A stretch of 64,000 nt of DNA, from the NCBI GenBank assembly GCA_025642075.2, contig JAODUO010001206.1:71001-135000 (forward strand), written 5' to 3'. This DNA is from Ridgeia piscesae. Its lineage: Eukaryota; Annelida; Polychaeta; Sabellida; Siboglinidae. Below are positions 11,621-24,369 of the stretch, piece by piece. Within the stretch, counting starts at the first letter, position 1; the number at the start of each line of letters is the position of its first letter. The notes below the pieces were generated by a model that saw only the letters and a program-made list of their open reading frames with translations, did no database searches and was not told where the DNA came from. The translations under genes and the position numbers were made by a program.

Positions 11621-11896
11621 CGTCTGTCAACGACACTCCCTGTATCACTGTTAGTGTCTGACCTGTCCGAATCCAATGAATTCCCCATCCGATACGCGTC
11701 CACTAGTTGTCTTACAGACTCGTTGTCAAACACTCCACCGGCGCCGGCATTGCCATCGGTTAAGCAATTTGAGCGCTAGGTCGATGTCAATATCAACATC
11801 CTTGCTGTTGTAGAATTCGGAGATTTCATAATTAACGTCCGGTGTACTCGAAGCCAAACCAAGACAATGATGACATCGCGTTCGATCAAAGATAAG
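11621..11896 (-). pseudogene. Possible exon with one frameshift, family unknown
   Basis: On the minus strand an acceptor CAG (11897-11899) is followed by a frame with 'RTRCHHCLGLASSTPD', 'NYEISEFYNSKDVDIDIDLA', then, after a one-base shift near 11762, 'DNESVRQLVDAYRMGN' and a Ser/Asp-rich end before a GTAGGC donor at 11615-11620. The two halves look like one acidic, low-complexity protein region with a CxxC pair. It may be an upstream exon of the gene ending at 11156, or a decayed transposon ORF. The shift could also be an assembly error. Confidence 0.3.
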
Positions 11897-12369
11897 CTGT
11901 TACTTAAGCCAAACAGGTGGAGCATATTACACCATGTGATTACGCGATACAGCGACAACGCGCTGTTATTTATGTTTTAGCCCCTTTCCAAGCATATTAA
12001 TTGGCTTTATACTGACATGTGACAGATGTCATGTGTGGGAATACATCCCATAATAGGTCAAAGCGTCAAAACGATGTCAATATGGCGGTTAGAAGTAGGA
12101 TGTGAGGCGGACACTACGCATCTAAGCTAAGCACATTTGTTATGGTTTGTGCTCACTGAGATCGACATACCTCTTACAAATATCGTTTTTGCAATGCTAT
12201 AACTCGTTTTATGATATTATAATAGAATAACAGTAATTTACGATATCTAGTAATAAATTCCACCAATATCAACAAATTGCCCTTTCCAGCCAAAAACGCC
12301 CATTCAAGCACAACGCGCTGAATTACCGGCTTCTGATTTTGATGTATTGGGTCCTACACACATATTATA

Positions 12370-12470
12370 CATATGCACGCGTACATACCTATATACATAC
12401 ATGCATGCATGCATGCATGTATACATACATACATACACGTGTGTGTATGTGTGTGTGCGTGTGCGTGCAC
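12370..12470. repeat. Compound TACA/TGCA/TGTG microsatellite
   Basis: Palindrome-prone tract of ATACATGCATGC-type units followed by GTGT. No coding content. Confidence 0.85.
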
Positions 12471-12574
12471 ATAAATATGTTAACTGAATCTTTGCTCCAC
12501 ACATATTGTTTTTGTTTACTAGGTACGACATGCTTATACATGAAACTTGAACATTCTGTCATAAATGTGTAATA

Positions 12575-12932
<358 letters not shown>

Positions 12933-12940
12933 CGTACGTA

Positions 12941-15264
12941 TTAGGGTGGTCAAAATTTAATGTTGAAATCGACCATGCATAGGGGCTAAAAATATGAGGT
13001 TGGTAACGAAAATTACTTATATTGCTGCGTCAAGTTAGTAATACAGCTCAAAGCAATTTAGAATTGTTATCTACCCGGATGAATTCACTGAACTGAGAGG
13101 TCAATGATTCCAACACTATGCAACCGTGCCAGATGTGACACAGTTTTAAAAGAATTAATGATAGATATTGCGTGTCACAAGTACACTTCATGTTTACATA
13201 TAGTTTTGTTTTCATAGCAGTAATTAAGAACATTTTAAGCATGATGAGCACAAAGTATATAACACATGAATATTTTACAGGTGGTTGACTCTATTCATAA
13301 TGAACACATTATTATACATTTTATTTGTGATCTTCTTACTATGATAATTCCAACCTAACTGACAGCACAATCTGTATTATAAAAGGTTTCGATATTATTT
13401 CCATTTATGCAACTTGTGAGATTGGTGCCATCAGCAAATAGTATGCGTGTCATAACAGTTGATACTTTACACATGTCATAAAATATCGGCTAAATTAAAT
13501 TGGACCAAGTATGGAACCATCTGGTTCACCACATGTTACATTTTGGTAAATTGAATTTGTGTTATTCATATATGCATATTGATTTCTGGTGATCAGTTAG
13601 CTTAGTAACCACGTTTATTCTACAATTCTAATGCATGATGTTCTAGTTTCTGTAACAAAATGCTGTTGTCAATGCGTTATTTGTTAAATATATAAAATCT
13701 GCTAATGAGGATCATTGTTGTTGTTAATCCCTCTACCATTTCTTATATTGCTATTATAGTTGGGTGTTTCGTGTTGCCCTTTGTACAGTTTTTAACAACC
13801 AGTGTCGGTGTTTTTACATTAATCTACTATGACTATACTTGCTAGCATTTACGAGAACTGAGGTAAAACATACACTGGCTTGTAATTAGAGAGAATTCTT
13901 GTGCATCATAAACATTCTTTGCCCCATAATACGAAATTTGAGACATGTCATAGACGCTCAATAAACGTATTTTTTTCGCTGATGTGACGCAGCTACTTTT
14001 CTGCAATTATGATGGTATTTAGATAACATATAACACATATAACTGTATTAACCGTTTCCCCCTAAGACAAAAATAAATGGGTCAAAACAGGTTTGCCTCA
14101 AAGGGATGGTCTTTGCCCCTCTCTAATTTACAAGTGGTCATATATTTGTTGGCGGTTTGATGTCCATATTGGAGTTATGTCATCATGATAGCCGCACAAG
14201 ATTAACATAATCTCAGATTTATATTCATCGCCGTGAAAATATACTTATACATACCACCATCATACGTTTATTGTATTACGTTTATTGTAATTAGAACGGA
14301 AGCTAGGACGTAGTTTGAATTTGGTCATGTGCGGCTGCCATCTTGGATTCTGAAAAAGCCAAGCGGTTGGCAAGTGGCCAACTTGTCATCTTCTCATGAA
14401 GTACTATAATAAAAATGTAATTGTAAACAGACATTGGAAGCTTTTCCATAATTATGGGGATCTGCTATAGGACAAATTTATTCAGCTTTCCAACGGTTTA
14501 AAAATCACGGACCTAGCTCACAAACAGTCAAAGTTATTCCAGACTGAACATGTCCGGATGGAAAGCTTTAAACTGAAAAAATCACATGCAAATTTCGCTA
14601 TCATGCAAGCGCATGATCGAGTACGTTGCAATTCCCAATTCGGCTGTTTTAATTTGTTCTCCTTTTGGTGCATTCTAAACACCCTCCCAAGTAACTTTCA
14701 TTATCGAAGATATGACTTGTTACCTGTTTATTGCGGTTTTCGCAACATAATCCGAGTTTTTAGCTGTGTTCCATAGTAGCGACCCGATCGACCACGCTGT
14801 TTTACGGATAGCAGTGTTAAGCACATCAGGGGGCTGCTGCGAACCATGTCCAGCATCGGGTAATATTTGTTTACAGATATGTGTGAACGTTAAGCGTTTC
14901 TATTGGCCAAATATATTCGCCATGCGTCGAGGGAAACCCTGAAGAATGCGACTCGAAAAAACTCGCTTCACCGGTTCAATTTTAGGAAATTCACACGTGA
15001 TATGGTACGTAGCCTTTCTAAACAAAAGGTTATGCAATGTACATAATAATGATATAAATGAGACATAGGCATATCAGTTGATAAAATACATAAAACATTT
15101 GTTTGGGTGATGTAAAGTCAAAATCGTAAAAATCACCGTGCAATGGTTATACGGTATTTTCCCCGAAATTAGGCTTGCTGACAAGTGATATATTTTGCAA
15201 CAACAGGCCACAATTACATATATGTGTTCCTATGAACATAAATGTGTAACACAATAATACTCAC
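12941..15264. other. AT-rich stretch, no gene recognised
   Basis: Starts with 'attagggtggtcaaaattt', which resembles the terminus of the foldback element at 26018-27324, so an isolated transposon end may be present. Sequence at 13025-13080 also recurs in reverse orientation near 45065-45105. No domain or splice-bounded exon was found. Confidence 0.4.
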
Positions 15265-15369
15265 ATCCATGATACTTTGGGTTGTAGTTTCTGCTCCAAG
15301 TGCATATGTAACCAGTGTCGGTATTGATGCAATCCTCTGAATATGTGCAAGGGTTTGACTTACACCCAT
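15265..15369 (-). CDS. EGF-like exon with one cysteine replaced
   Basis: A 105-nt minus-strand exon with acceptor TTAACAG (CAG at 15370-15372) and donor GTGAG (15260-15264), phase 1 at both ends. It encodes 'GCKSNPCTYSEDCIN', then 'GYICTWSRNYNPKYHG'. C1 to C4 and the Gly-Tyr are placed as in an EGF module. The position normally held by C5 is Trp ('ICTW'), and C6 would have to come from the next exon. So it is either a divergent EGF module, a lost disulfide, or a decaying exon. It lies between the kringle exons and the fucolectin exons on the same strand and has the same phase, which supports membership in one mosaic gene. Confidence 0.65.
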
Positions 15370-15372
15370 CTG

Positions 15373-16214
15373 TTAATAAATTAAACAAGAACGATAACAT
15401 GATCTTGTTAGATGTTTCTCCGTTAGATTTTACCTATGTCTAAAAAACCTATTAGTGTTGTAATACCAGGATATCATTACAGTATATGTGTATTTTAATT
15501 AGATTGAGCGGTGTTATTCTATGTATGCGGTGTTTCGTGAATCATCATAGAAAGGCGGCATTAAGTTTGGAATAAGAAGATTGTATTTAGTAAAACCATA
15601 CATAGTAATTCAGGATAGTTTGGAGTTAATAACAACTACTGTTTGAAGCTTTGACATTTCAGTTGATCATTTATCACTCTCTTGTAGCACGATCTTTTCA
15701 AGTTATTAAAACTTATCTAAGAACACAAGTAGTATAGTATGACTATGGTGAAATGATGGAGTACTGGTGAGGAGAGGAGCAAGTATAAGTAAAAAATCGA
15801 TATCAAAGGTCAAGGTCAAAGGATATATCATACCTCTTGTGGTGAACTATACAATTAAGTCAACGTTCAAGGAGAGGTCATAAACTAGTTCTGCCAAAAT
15901 TCGTGCGCCTTAATCTTAAACAAATATGCCCCTCGTACAGCGCCCCCGGCGGAGAGGTCATCAACTACAACTTTGTTTGATCTTGTATGGTTAGCGCTTA
16001 TGTGGCTGCACCAGGACACGCTGTGTATGTATAACGGATTATCTACGTTTATGGTAATTATTAATTATTAATGCTCCAGGAGGATGTTACATTACGTGGA
16101 TTTAGCAAGTGAATGTGATGTTTTAATATTTTACGGATTTACATGTTGCTTTGTGATTGCACCAGTGTGGCATGACAAACTGGTGAATGGTCATGTGTAA
16201 GCCAGAAAAACATA
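15373..16214. other. Non-coding stretch with GGTCA-rich segment
   Basis: No gene seen. Around 15800-15880 there are several AGGTCAAAGGTCA-type half sites in tandem ('aaaggtcaaggtcaaagg'), which also occur at 31160, 36310-36375, 44030-44360 and 52790 and so probably belong to dispersed repeats. Confidence 0.4.
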
Positions 16215-16279
16215 ACTTTGGTAAGTATTCAACCATGACCCACGTTATTCATGGGTCATGGTTGAATACTTACCAAAGT
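16215..16279. repeat. Perfect 28-bp-arm hairpin
   Basis: Arms at 16215-16242 and 16252-16279 are exact reverse complements with a 9-base loop. No ORF overlaps it. It could be a very short foldback element or an RNA hairpin. Confidence 0.85.
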
Positions 16280-17393
16280 AACGGTCCCAGATTGGTACCG
16301 AGCCAGGATTCGCCTTTGTTACTAACGTAGTTTCCGTTAGTAATACATCAAGTATTGAAATAATATTGTTATCACGCACATCTTAAATAAAAATGGATTA
16401 ACTTATCTGATCATTTTCACTCATTCGAACGTGTTGTGTTATTTAGTCGAATCTCGGCCCGGGCATGACGTATGCCGTTGCCACTACGTCAGAGCGCGTC
16501 AGAACAGATAAAAGCGAGCATTGCGCATGCGCGCGCATGCGCGATATGCGTTTAGACGAATCCTGGACTGGTCGAATCTGGGACCACCACACGGGCACCC
16601 ACAAACGACGACCCATACGTGTGCGGCTTTCAGTGGAGGCAACGCCACCAGTCAACTACCAGATAGGACATCAAGAGTATAATTCCTACTCCACAAGGCA
16701 AGACTCCTCCGGTTATCAAGATTGCTATATCCCATGCGTCGCCTTCCAATAACACGGGTGAGGTGTGAAATACCTCCAGCTGCTGACGAGAATGGAGGTC
16801 TTTCACTGTCAAAGAAAACCAAAACTGGAGCGCATTTTGTCGCCATGTCTTTAACATCCGCCGCCAATGCAGAGAGGACAGATCGAAATGCGTCAGCCTT
16901 GAGTAGACCAATCACTGATCGGGAAATACTGCATCAACCGATATGACAATGGTGCATACACAGGCACACTCGAAGATCTCGACGACACCGATGCACCAGA
17001 CAGGCCATAATATGTTTTACTAGTCCACCACAGTACCAGATTTATATTGGTACTCGCACAAAGATGTACTGTATTTAATAGACGAGAGGTAAAAGGTTGG
17101 ATCTCGCCATGTACAGGTCGACACCCGCCATGCCAGATGTAATTATGAAGCATATATGACACGATGCAATGCAAGTGGTTAGAGTGTAGTATTTATTTGT
17201 TGTGTTGGAACCAGTTCGTCATATTAGTTAATTTTGTGTACATATGCTAACATAACAAATGCCGAGTGTCAATTATGTTACAGGTTGATGAAAGTATGTA
17301 TCTGTGCTGTTACACTACAGGAAATATATTGATATAGAGTAAAGTATATCAGTGGACTGGCAAAAACTTGCAAAACCTTTAATTTTATTATGT

Positions 17394-17396
<3 letters not shown>
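16280..17396. other. GC-richer stretch with overlapping frames, no family recognised
   Basis: At 16450-17170 several short frames overlap on both strands and CpG is more frequent than nearby. None shows a known domain. A decayed transposon ORF is possible. Confidence 0.35.

Positions 17397-17440
<44 letters not shown>
17397..17440. repeat. (AT)n microsatellite
   Basis: Pure TA array of about 44 bases. Confidence 0.9.
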
Positions 17441-17443
<3 letters not shown>

Positions 17444-17524
17444 TTCCGATTGTGGGTTAGATCATTATTAATAAATTATATTTCGGATGTTTACACTGTG
17501 CGTTAAGGTTGCACGTACGATAGA

Positions 17525-17650
17525 TTCGTATTAGTGACTCGGATAAAAAACATCCTATGCACGTGTATCGATGATATCGGATATAAAACGTACGTGTATC
17601 GTGTCGTCCGAGTCACTCGTATAAGGCACTCGTACGAATGACTCGGACTA
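17525..17650. repeat. Imperfect inverted repeat with TGACTCGGA units
   Basis: 'gtattagtgactcggat' near 17530 pairs with 'gtccgagtcactcgtat' near 17606, and a third copy 'cgaatgactcggac' follows. The spacer has GTACGTGTATCG units. Confidence 0.6.
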
Positions 17651-18057
17651 AACGATCACCCAGATGATTGAGTTGTCCTTCGACCTCCTTAAAAAATGGC
17701 TGATACAGATTTCGCAAAACACATCTTAATTTTTTGCCGAGCTTTACAGTGAAAGATGGCTATGGAATGGTACGAACCCACGTTAAAACGTCAGAAGCAA
17801 CGGTTACGAATATCGTGCGAGTTCTCAATGATCATGCCACTGGAAGCAATGTTAACAAATGGAGGATTATATCACATAAATAAAATGGCAGCAACGCCAG
17901 CGGGGCCATCGGCGTCGAATGATGAATGAATCAAACCTCAATGTCAGACTGTTTTAGTACACATATATCATATAACAGAATTCTGAATAAAAATGTATGG
18001 TTATGACACGGTCATTGGAAGGATATTTAATGCACAGTCAATGCAAATAGGACACAC

Positions 18058-18300
18058 GGGGGAGCGGTGGTCGCATGGTAGAGCGCCGGACTGCCAATCG
18101 AGGGGACTGTGGTTCAATCCCACCTACCGCCGTTTCGAAACTTAGGCAATTTCGTTCACCCCACATTTGCCTGTGTCTTTCGGAAGAGACACTAAAAGCC
18201 GGTGATCCTTCTATCTGGTGGCTATGCCAGGGGAAACAAAAGATCCTATACATGGAGTAAATGTGTAACCTGTACTGGACTCACTAATTAAAAAAAATGA
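18058..18300 (+). mobile_element. tRNA-derived SINE
   Basis: The 5' part (18061-18131) is tRNA-like. It has an A-box-like 'TGGTCGCATGGTAGAGCG' and a perfect B-box core 'GGTTCAATCCC' at 18111-18121, the internal polymerase III promoter. It is followed by a tRNA-unrelated body containing 'GTGTCTTTCGGAAGAGACAC', a hairpin shared by many marine-invertebrate SINEs, and an A-rich 3' end near 18290. Length about 240 bp is typical. It is non-coding and would be mobilised by a partner LINE. Frames predicted over it are artefacts. Confidence 0.85.
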
Positions 18301-18612
18301 CAAATCCTGCGTTAGCCCAAGTTTGGGCTGTTTTGAGAAAACCACCTGAGACACGGTTTTTCACCGTGACGTCTTTTACAATATTTTTGGATCTGCCAGT
18401 CTATTTTTTCTAACAAAGTATTTCTTCTAGTTTCGTAACAGTCTGTTTGCATAAATTTACCCTAAAAAGTGTTAGTGATTTAGCATTTAATAAGCATATA
18501 ACAAATACGAAATAATTATTATTACATCCTCATGTAATATATGGGGTATGTGTGTTATTATTAATAAAAAATATGTAATGTATATAAAAGTGATTATGTA
18601 TGACATCTTGTT

Positions 18613-18981
18613 TTCAGAAGTAGGTTACAATGATGCATGGACGGGATTATGGTCCAGATAATGGATATATTGCATGGAGACTTCATGCCATCGGTTCCAA
18701 CTCAAGGAATTATATTTGTAGGAACACTTACTTGTGTGCTACTTCTCATTTGATATGTATGTTGATGAGATGATATCCACAAAAAATTAATACAACAATG
18801 TTTCTGAAGCTGGGACTTTGTCTACTACTTTAGTACTTCCAGTGTTCCTTATGTATATGGTAGTATGATATTGTTCAAGCCAGAATTGGGATTTCAGAGT
18901 TGTTTCTCTTAACTAAGCAGTTGCTCAGTATATTTAGATTTTTAATAGTTATGACGAAATCCACTGTGTCAAACAGTATTG
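18613..18981 (+). repeat. Dispersed repeat, copy in plus orientation
   Basis: About 370 bases, roughly three-quarters identical to the reverse complement of 25622-25980. The start ('ggttacaatgatgcatgg') follows a TTTTCAG that looks like an acceptor. A short broken frame begins 'MMHGRDYGPDNGYIAWRL', so the repeat may be the remains of a transposon ORF. Confidence 0.7.
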
Positions 18982-21083
18982 TCCACATTGGTGGTAATAT
19001 ATTCAAATGTGCAAGAAAAACATTTTGTCAGGCCTACACAGCTTCCTGTCGTCTTTCTTGTGAGCAACCGATCATAATGTTTTTTATCCATAAAATTATG
19101 TTTTAACACTAACTGATTGATTTATTGTAACTAGACATGTTATTATTAACTGACTGCATGACTTCAAACATCCCAATTCAGCCCTTGTCTGATTTTCACT
19201 TTGTGCTCGACTTGTAGTCTACATACCGCAAGCTATCTGATTACAGGTTCAACCCCAATGTTTATGTCCCACAAGGGAACGGGAGCTGGGTGTCCTTTGA
19301 TTTATCCAATCCAATATGACCTTCAATATTGATTGCCATTATGTTGTTCGCAGTGACACAAACCGCAAATTATTTAGCAAACTCACTAACGATAATTACC
19401 AGCCCTGGCTAATTACGTGTCATGGAACATACAATATCGCTCTAAATGTGAAATGACACGAAAATGAACCTAAACATCTAACGTTAGTATTAACTAAGCA
19501 TTCCCATGCTTGTCTATGTTGTAATTGTCAAAAACCCGAAAGCCATTATGTAAATGTGGGTGGGGTGGGTCATGTTCGGAATCACTACATTGAATTTAAA
19601 TGTTTGCCCTTAATGTAGTCGGAAAAGGGGTTATCGTGCACCCTCCGGAAATATACTTTTAATTGGTATCACTAGATTCTATTTTGTCACGCCCACGCCT
19701 TCAAGCAAGCTGGCTGTATACCATGATACTGGGTCAGGGAAACATCGACAACTAATCAATCTCTCTGATATCGCAGTATCCCTTGGAGAAGACTACTGTG
19801 CGACACTGTGACTGTGATCATGTCAACAATAATTGTATTATGGTCGCTGACCCTCATAACATGGGTATGTACCTCTTAGTTTGTCAGTTATCTGCAATAC
19901 CGGCTGATATATAGTGAAAAATAGATTTTTTAATAATGGCGGCACTAATTTGCATAAAAACGATACGTGGGATATTTTGCTGTCTTGTTAACATTGCAAA
20001 CCGTTTTCTACGTATTTATCCCGATCTAATGATACCAAGTAAAAGTATATTTCCGGGGATTCCGACTAGACTACCTGTCTTGATTTAAAAGTCCACCGTG
20101 AAGGCAGACACAACTGTTTTGGATAGGCCGTTCCAATTCGTTATGGTTCTATTGCATGTAAGACACTTCAAGGACATGTAAATATTTTCTTTATCAAACA
20201 AAATTAATGTATAAAACTAACCATCAGTGTACAATTGTGAACATTTGTTCATCGACAGGTAGCCTGGTAATGCCCGAGCCCTGCTTTATGGTTATTCCCT
20301 AAGACAGGGGATGGTAGTCACTTTTCTGTTTTTATGTTATCCTTTATAATAACATTTCTCAAAGTTTTGTTTGATGATTATTATTTTCACATATAATGTT
20401 TGTATGCGTATCAACAATATTAACATAAGATTATTCAGATTATTTTATTCTTATCGTCAAAACAAGAGTTTGCCGTGTGACAAAATGCCCCATGCCCATG
20501 TTGTTTGTTAACTTTAGGTTTGATTTTTAACAAGTCTTCTATTATGGATAATAAGTAATGCAGTTACGAAAAATTGTATTCTGATAGAGGCTTGGTGATA
20601 AATCTGATATGACATATATATTTTTAAATGGCAAAAAATGGTATACAAAAATGTCACATTAATTAGAATGTATGTTTACATTGATTGCTACCTATAAGAA
20701 AACGTATTTGTTCTAACCGCGGTCGAGGTAAGTGTCTGCATAACATGCCTTGGTAGGTAGTCAATATATGACAACAAACTATGCTATGCCTAAAGTTTAG
20801 CAATGTGCACCAATATTTGCGGGATCACCAGGTCCAAGCTACCTGTCAATAACTACCAACACGCCTTTCCTGAGCAATCGGCATATCGTTGCTGCTCTTT
20901 GTAGATTGCCTACCTACCAATGTATGTTATATATAAATGAAATGCGATTAGAACCAAATGCGGTTAGATTTATTGTATTTCATGTAGGTAATGTAGACAT
21001 TAAGTGTAATTGATGTGAACATGTTTGATTTAGCATTTAAACCACTCTTAACATATTTATATGAAATATCAGATATACAACCA
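18982..21083. other. Non-coding stretch, nothing certain
   Basis: A possible second tRNA-like segment with 'ggttcaacccc' at about 19248 lacks a clear A box. The sequence around 19990-20060 and 19620-19660 repeats the phrase 'tatatttccgg' in inverted sense. No gene was recognised. Confidence 0.35.
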
Positions 21084-21470
21084 GGGCCCAGTTCCATAAA
21101 GCCGTGTAACTTTACGCGCAATTACGCGGTCTACTGGTCGCAGCTAACAACGAATAGTCAATGCAGCTTACGGCCAGTTTCATGAAACCAGTTTAGCATT
21201 CGCGCAGCTAAATCAACGTAGTATTCACCTAGTTAGGTCGCAATCTTTTTCTTTCTAGCTGCCGCCTTTGTCGTTCGTATAGCAAATGGGAAGCTACGAT
21301 GAATGTAAAGGATATCCAGTGCAAACATAAAAAATAATTATGTTGAGAGTGGCCGTGTCGGAAGCATACCGTACATATTTCAACTTCGGGAGCATACCGT
21401 AAATATTTCAACTAGCGTAAAGTTACGCCTATTAAATACATGGTGCAGCTAAGTGCAACTATGGAGCAGA
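21084..21470. mobile_element. MITE-like element
   Basis: Starts 'gggcccagttccataaagcc' and has 'gtaactttacgc' near both ends in inverted orientation (about 21104 and about 21417). The 'CCAGTTCCATAAAGC' type of terminus is common in short DNA elements of marine invertebrates. It contains no transposase. It abuts the left arm of the 3.5 kb inverted-repeat unit. Confidence 0.5.
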
Positions 21471-21475
21471 CACTT

Positions 21476-21803
21476 ATCAAGGTCACAGCTGTCTCGAAGG
21501 CTCTGATTGGTCCACGTGACCAGATCATAAGATCCGGAAGCCGCCATTTTGGTCTTTACGTTAAGGTCAGAATGATTGCGACTTTTCCGATTGGTCCTTC
21601 GATGGTCGAAGTGTGTTGTGATTGGTTCGTGCGATCCCTGACGACATCCGTTTATGCGACCGACGGTATGATCCATTCCGACTACCAAGGTCAAGATGAG
21701 CGATAAAAGGGGTGGCTAAAATGTAATGGTTATCGATACCTGTCTGCGCAATTGCTATGAGTCGAGTCGTTTCATTGGTTAACTCGATGATCCGGAAGGC
21801 GCC
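21476..21803 (+). repeat. Left arm of a 3.5 kb inverted-repeat unit
   Basis: About 325 bases matching the reverse complement of 24685-25016 at roughly 90 percent. It begins 'atcaaggtcacagctgtctc'. The arm is rich in promoter-type motifs: three inverted CCAAT boxes (ATTGG), ETS-like CCGGAAG, a CACGTG E-box, an NRF1-like 'tgcgcaattgc', and a TATA-like GATAAAAGG. An open frame across it is a by-product of the repeat. Confidence 0.85.
21698..21712 (+). promoter_or_regulatory. TATA-like box in the left arm, pointing inward
   Basis: 'gcgataaaaggggt' lies downstream of the CCAAT and ETS-like sites in the correct order for a polymerase II promoter firing toward the ORF at 22087. The mirrored copy at about 24781-24794 also points inward. 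Function is inferred. Confidence 0.4.
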
Positions 21804-21805
21804 AA

Positions 21806-21839
21806 TACATACGAATTCGTGTAAACGAATTCGTATGTA
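21806..21839. repeat. Hairpin with 14-bp perfect arms
   Basis: Arms 21806-21819 and 21826-21839 are exact reverse complements ('tacatacgaattcg' with its partner) around a 6-base loop, directly inside the left arm. Confidence 0.75.
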
Positions 21840-22086
21840 AATATTGTCTTATGTAGACCATTGAAAACATATCAGGTATGATAATATGAGTTTAAATCAA
21901 GTCATTCAAGAAACACCTTACGAATTAATTTGTATTTAAGCGTACACAGCCTCCGGTTGGTTTTATTATTATTATTATTCCTTGACTCTAAACGGGTATG
22001 GACAAAACAGGTTTTTTTTCTGTGAAGTTCTTTTGTTTGGAAATGACATACTTGATCATCATGCGTTTTTATCATTACAGGAAAGA

Positions 22087-22270
22087 ATGTCCTCATTTAG
22101 ACGTTTAGGATGCGGAAGGAGACGACGGTACAGACGCCGACACAGACGGGGAGAGGTAATTAAGCGTTTTGTATACATATAAAACGAATTAAGTTTACAG
22201 AAGATCATGTGTCGTATTTGGGCCTAGGGTACTGCTGACATAATATTGTATGAGTGTTTATTGCGCGCAC

Positions 22271-22311
<41 letters not shown>

Positions 22312-22723
22312 CGAGTGCGTATGTGTAAATATATCTATGTATGTGTGCATGCGTGTATTTGTGTGTGCTTGTGTATGTATATTAATGTGTATAATATGTG
22401 CACAGGTCGGTTCTCGTGTACAGAGGCCACGGGGCGTTCCAGTAGCGTCAACAACTGATTGGTGTCACGAACAGATGGCTCGGACCGTTCCCGTTTTCGT
22501 TACGCCCACAACTAACGTCCCCATAATTAATGCGTGGCCGCCTTGTTGGGTAGAGGTCATAAATCGTCCCAGACCGACCGATAGTGACGTGGTGTCAACA
22601 AACGCACCCGCGGTGAGATATTGGTTGGAGGAATGTGTGAATCTACCGGTGAAAGTAGAAGACGACGCCGGTTATTCGTATTCGCCTGCTAGCCCCACTA
22701 AGAGCTACAGTGCTCAGTTTTAA
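22087..22723 (+). CDS. Small spliced arginine-rich protein inside the inverted-repeat unit, family unknown
   Basis: Two coding exons, 22087-22155 and 22406-22723, joined at phase 0 by a 250-nt intron with GTAATT donor and CACAG acceptor. An upstream acceptor (ATTACAG at 22074-22080) suggests a non-coding leader exon. The product would be about 128 residues. The first exon is strongly basic ('RRRRYRRRHRRGE'), and the second is Pro/Val/Thr-rich with 'NAWPPCWVEVINRP' and an acidic, Tyr/Ser-rich C-terminus. A short basic N-terminus followed by a beta-prone body is seen in nucleic-acid-binding and capsid-like proteins, but I recognise no family. The frame is intact. The (CACG)n microsatellite lies in the intron. 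It sits between promoter-like inverted arms, which suggests a mobile or virus-like unit. This is inference. Confidence 0.45.
22264..22313. repeat. (CACG)n microsatellite
   Basis: Tetranucleotide array GCAC/CACG of about 50 bases inside the intron of the arginine-rich ORF. Confidence 0.9.
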
Positions 22724-23075
22724 ATTAGCTTCAATTCAATTCGATATGATTTATTCAAACTATATTCAACAGACATTACAATTGAAGACTATGTCAACAT
22801 GCTGTATACGTAATGTTGTTTGAGGGGAATACCCAAACAAAGAAGTTAAAAAACTTGTAGTACAAAACGTTAAAAACGTGTAGTACTATGTATCCCCAAA
22901 CAAGCTTGAAACGCGTTGCAAATGTTCCTAATCTATATACATGTAACCTGTTACATTGTCAATCTTGCTATGATAAATTCGATTTGATATCTGGTCGGTC
23001 TACTAGTAATATACACTGCATGGGATGGAGAAAAAAAACCTACTTTGACAATTTTACGAGTACAGTAGTTTAGAA

Positions 23076-23099
23076 TGTGTGTGTGTGTGTGTGTGTGAG

Positions 23100-23163
<64 letters not shown>

Positions 23164-23165
23164 TG
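23076..23165. repeat. (GT)n followed by (GTGC)n array
   Basis: About 20 bases of GT then about 70 bases of GTGC/GCGT. Complementary in sense to the CACG array at 22264, so the two could pair. Confidence 0.9.
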
Positions 23166-23169
23166 GCCA

Positions 23170-24110
<941 letters not shown>

Positions 24111-24369
24111 CTTTTGACGCTCACATTACCGGGTGTGTGCGGGACACGTGAACCAATGAAAAACACTCGGAAGGATATTGACCTCTGTAGCCAGATTAGA
24201 TCCTATTGTCGGTCGCATAACCCGCAGTCGACATATATCCCTCTTCCTGTACTGGTACGCGTGGTTGACCGAGCTAAAACCCCGACCGAATGCGTCGGAC
24301 ACCATCATTTGTAAGTGTTGTTTCCATTTCGAAGATTACTGTAAATACATACGTTTTCTCACCATGTGT

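Noticed and set aside
15780..15880. Nuclear-receptor-type AGGTCA direct repeats
   Set aside because: The same strings recur at several other places in apparent dispersed repeats, so a specific regulatory role is not supported.
16443..16915. Overlapping frames on both strands in a GC-richer patch
   Set aside because: Mutually exclusive frames of similar length with no domain; possibly decayed transposon DNA but not enough to call.
19205..19260. Second tRNA-like segment with a B-box-like 'ggttcaacccc'
   Set aside because: No convincing A box and no clover-leaf could be seen.
21440..21706. 88-residue frame in the left arm and its mirror at 24786-25019
   Set aside because: Both arms keep the frame only because they are copies. 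CCAAT and ETS-like sites occupy the sequence and no protein pattern is seen.
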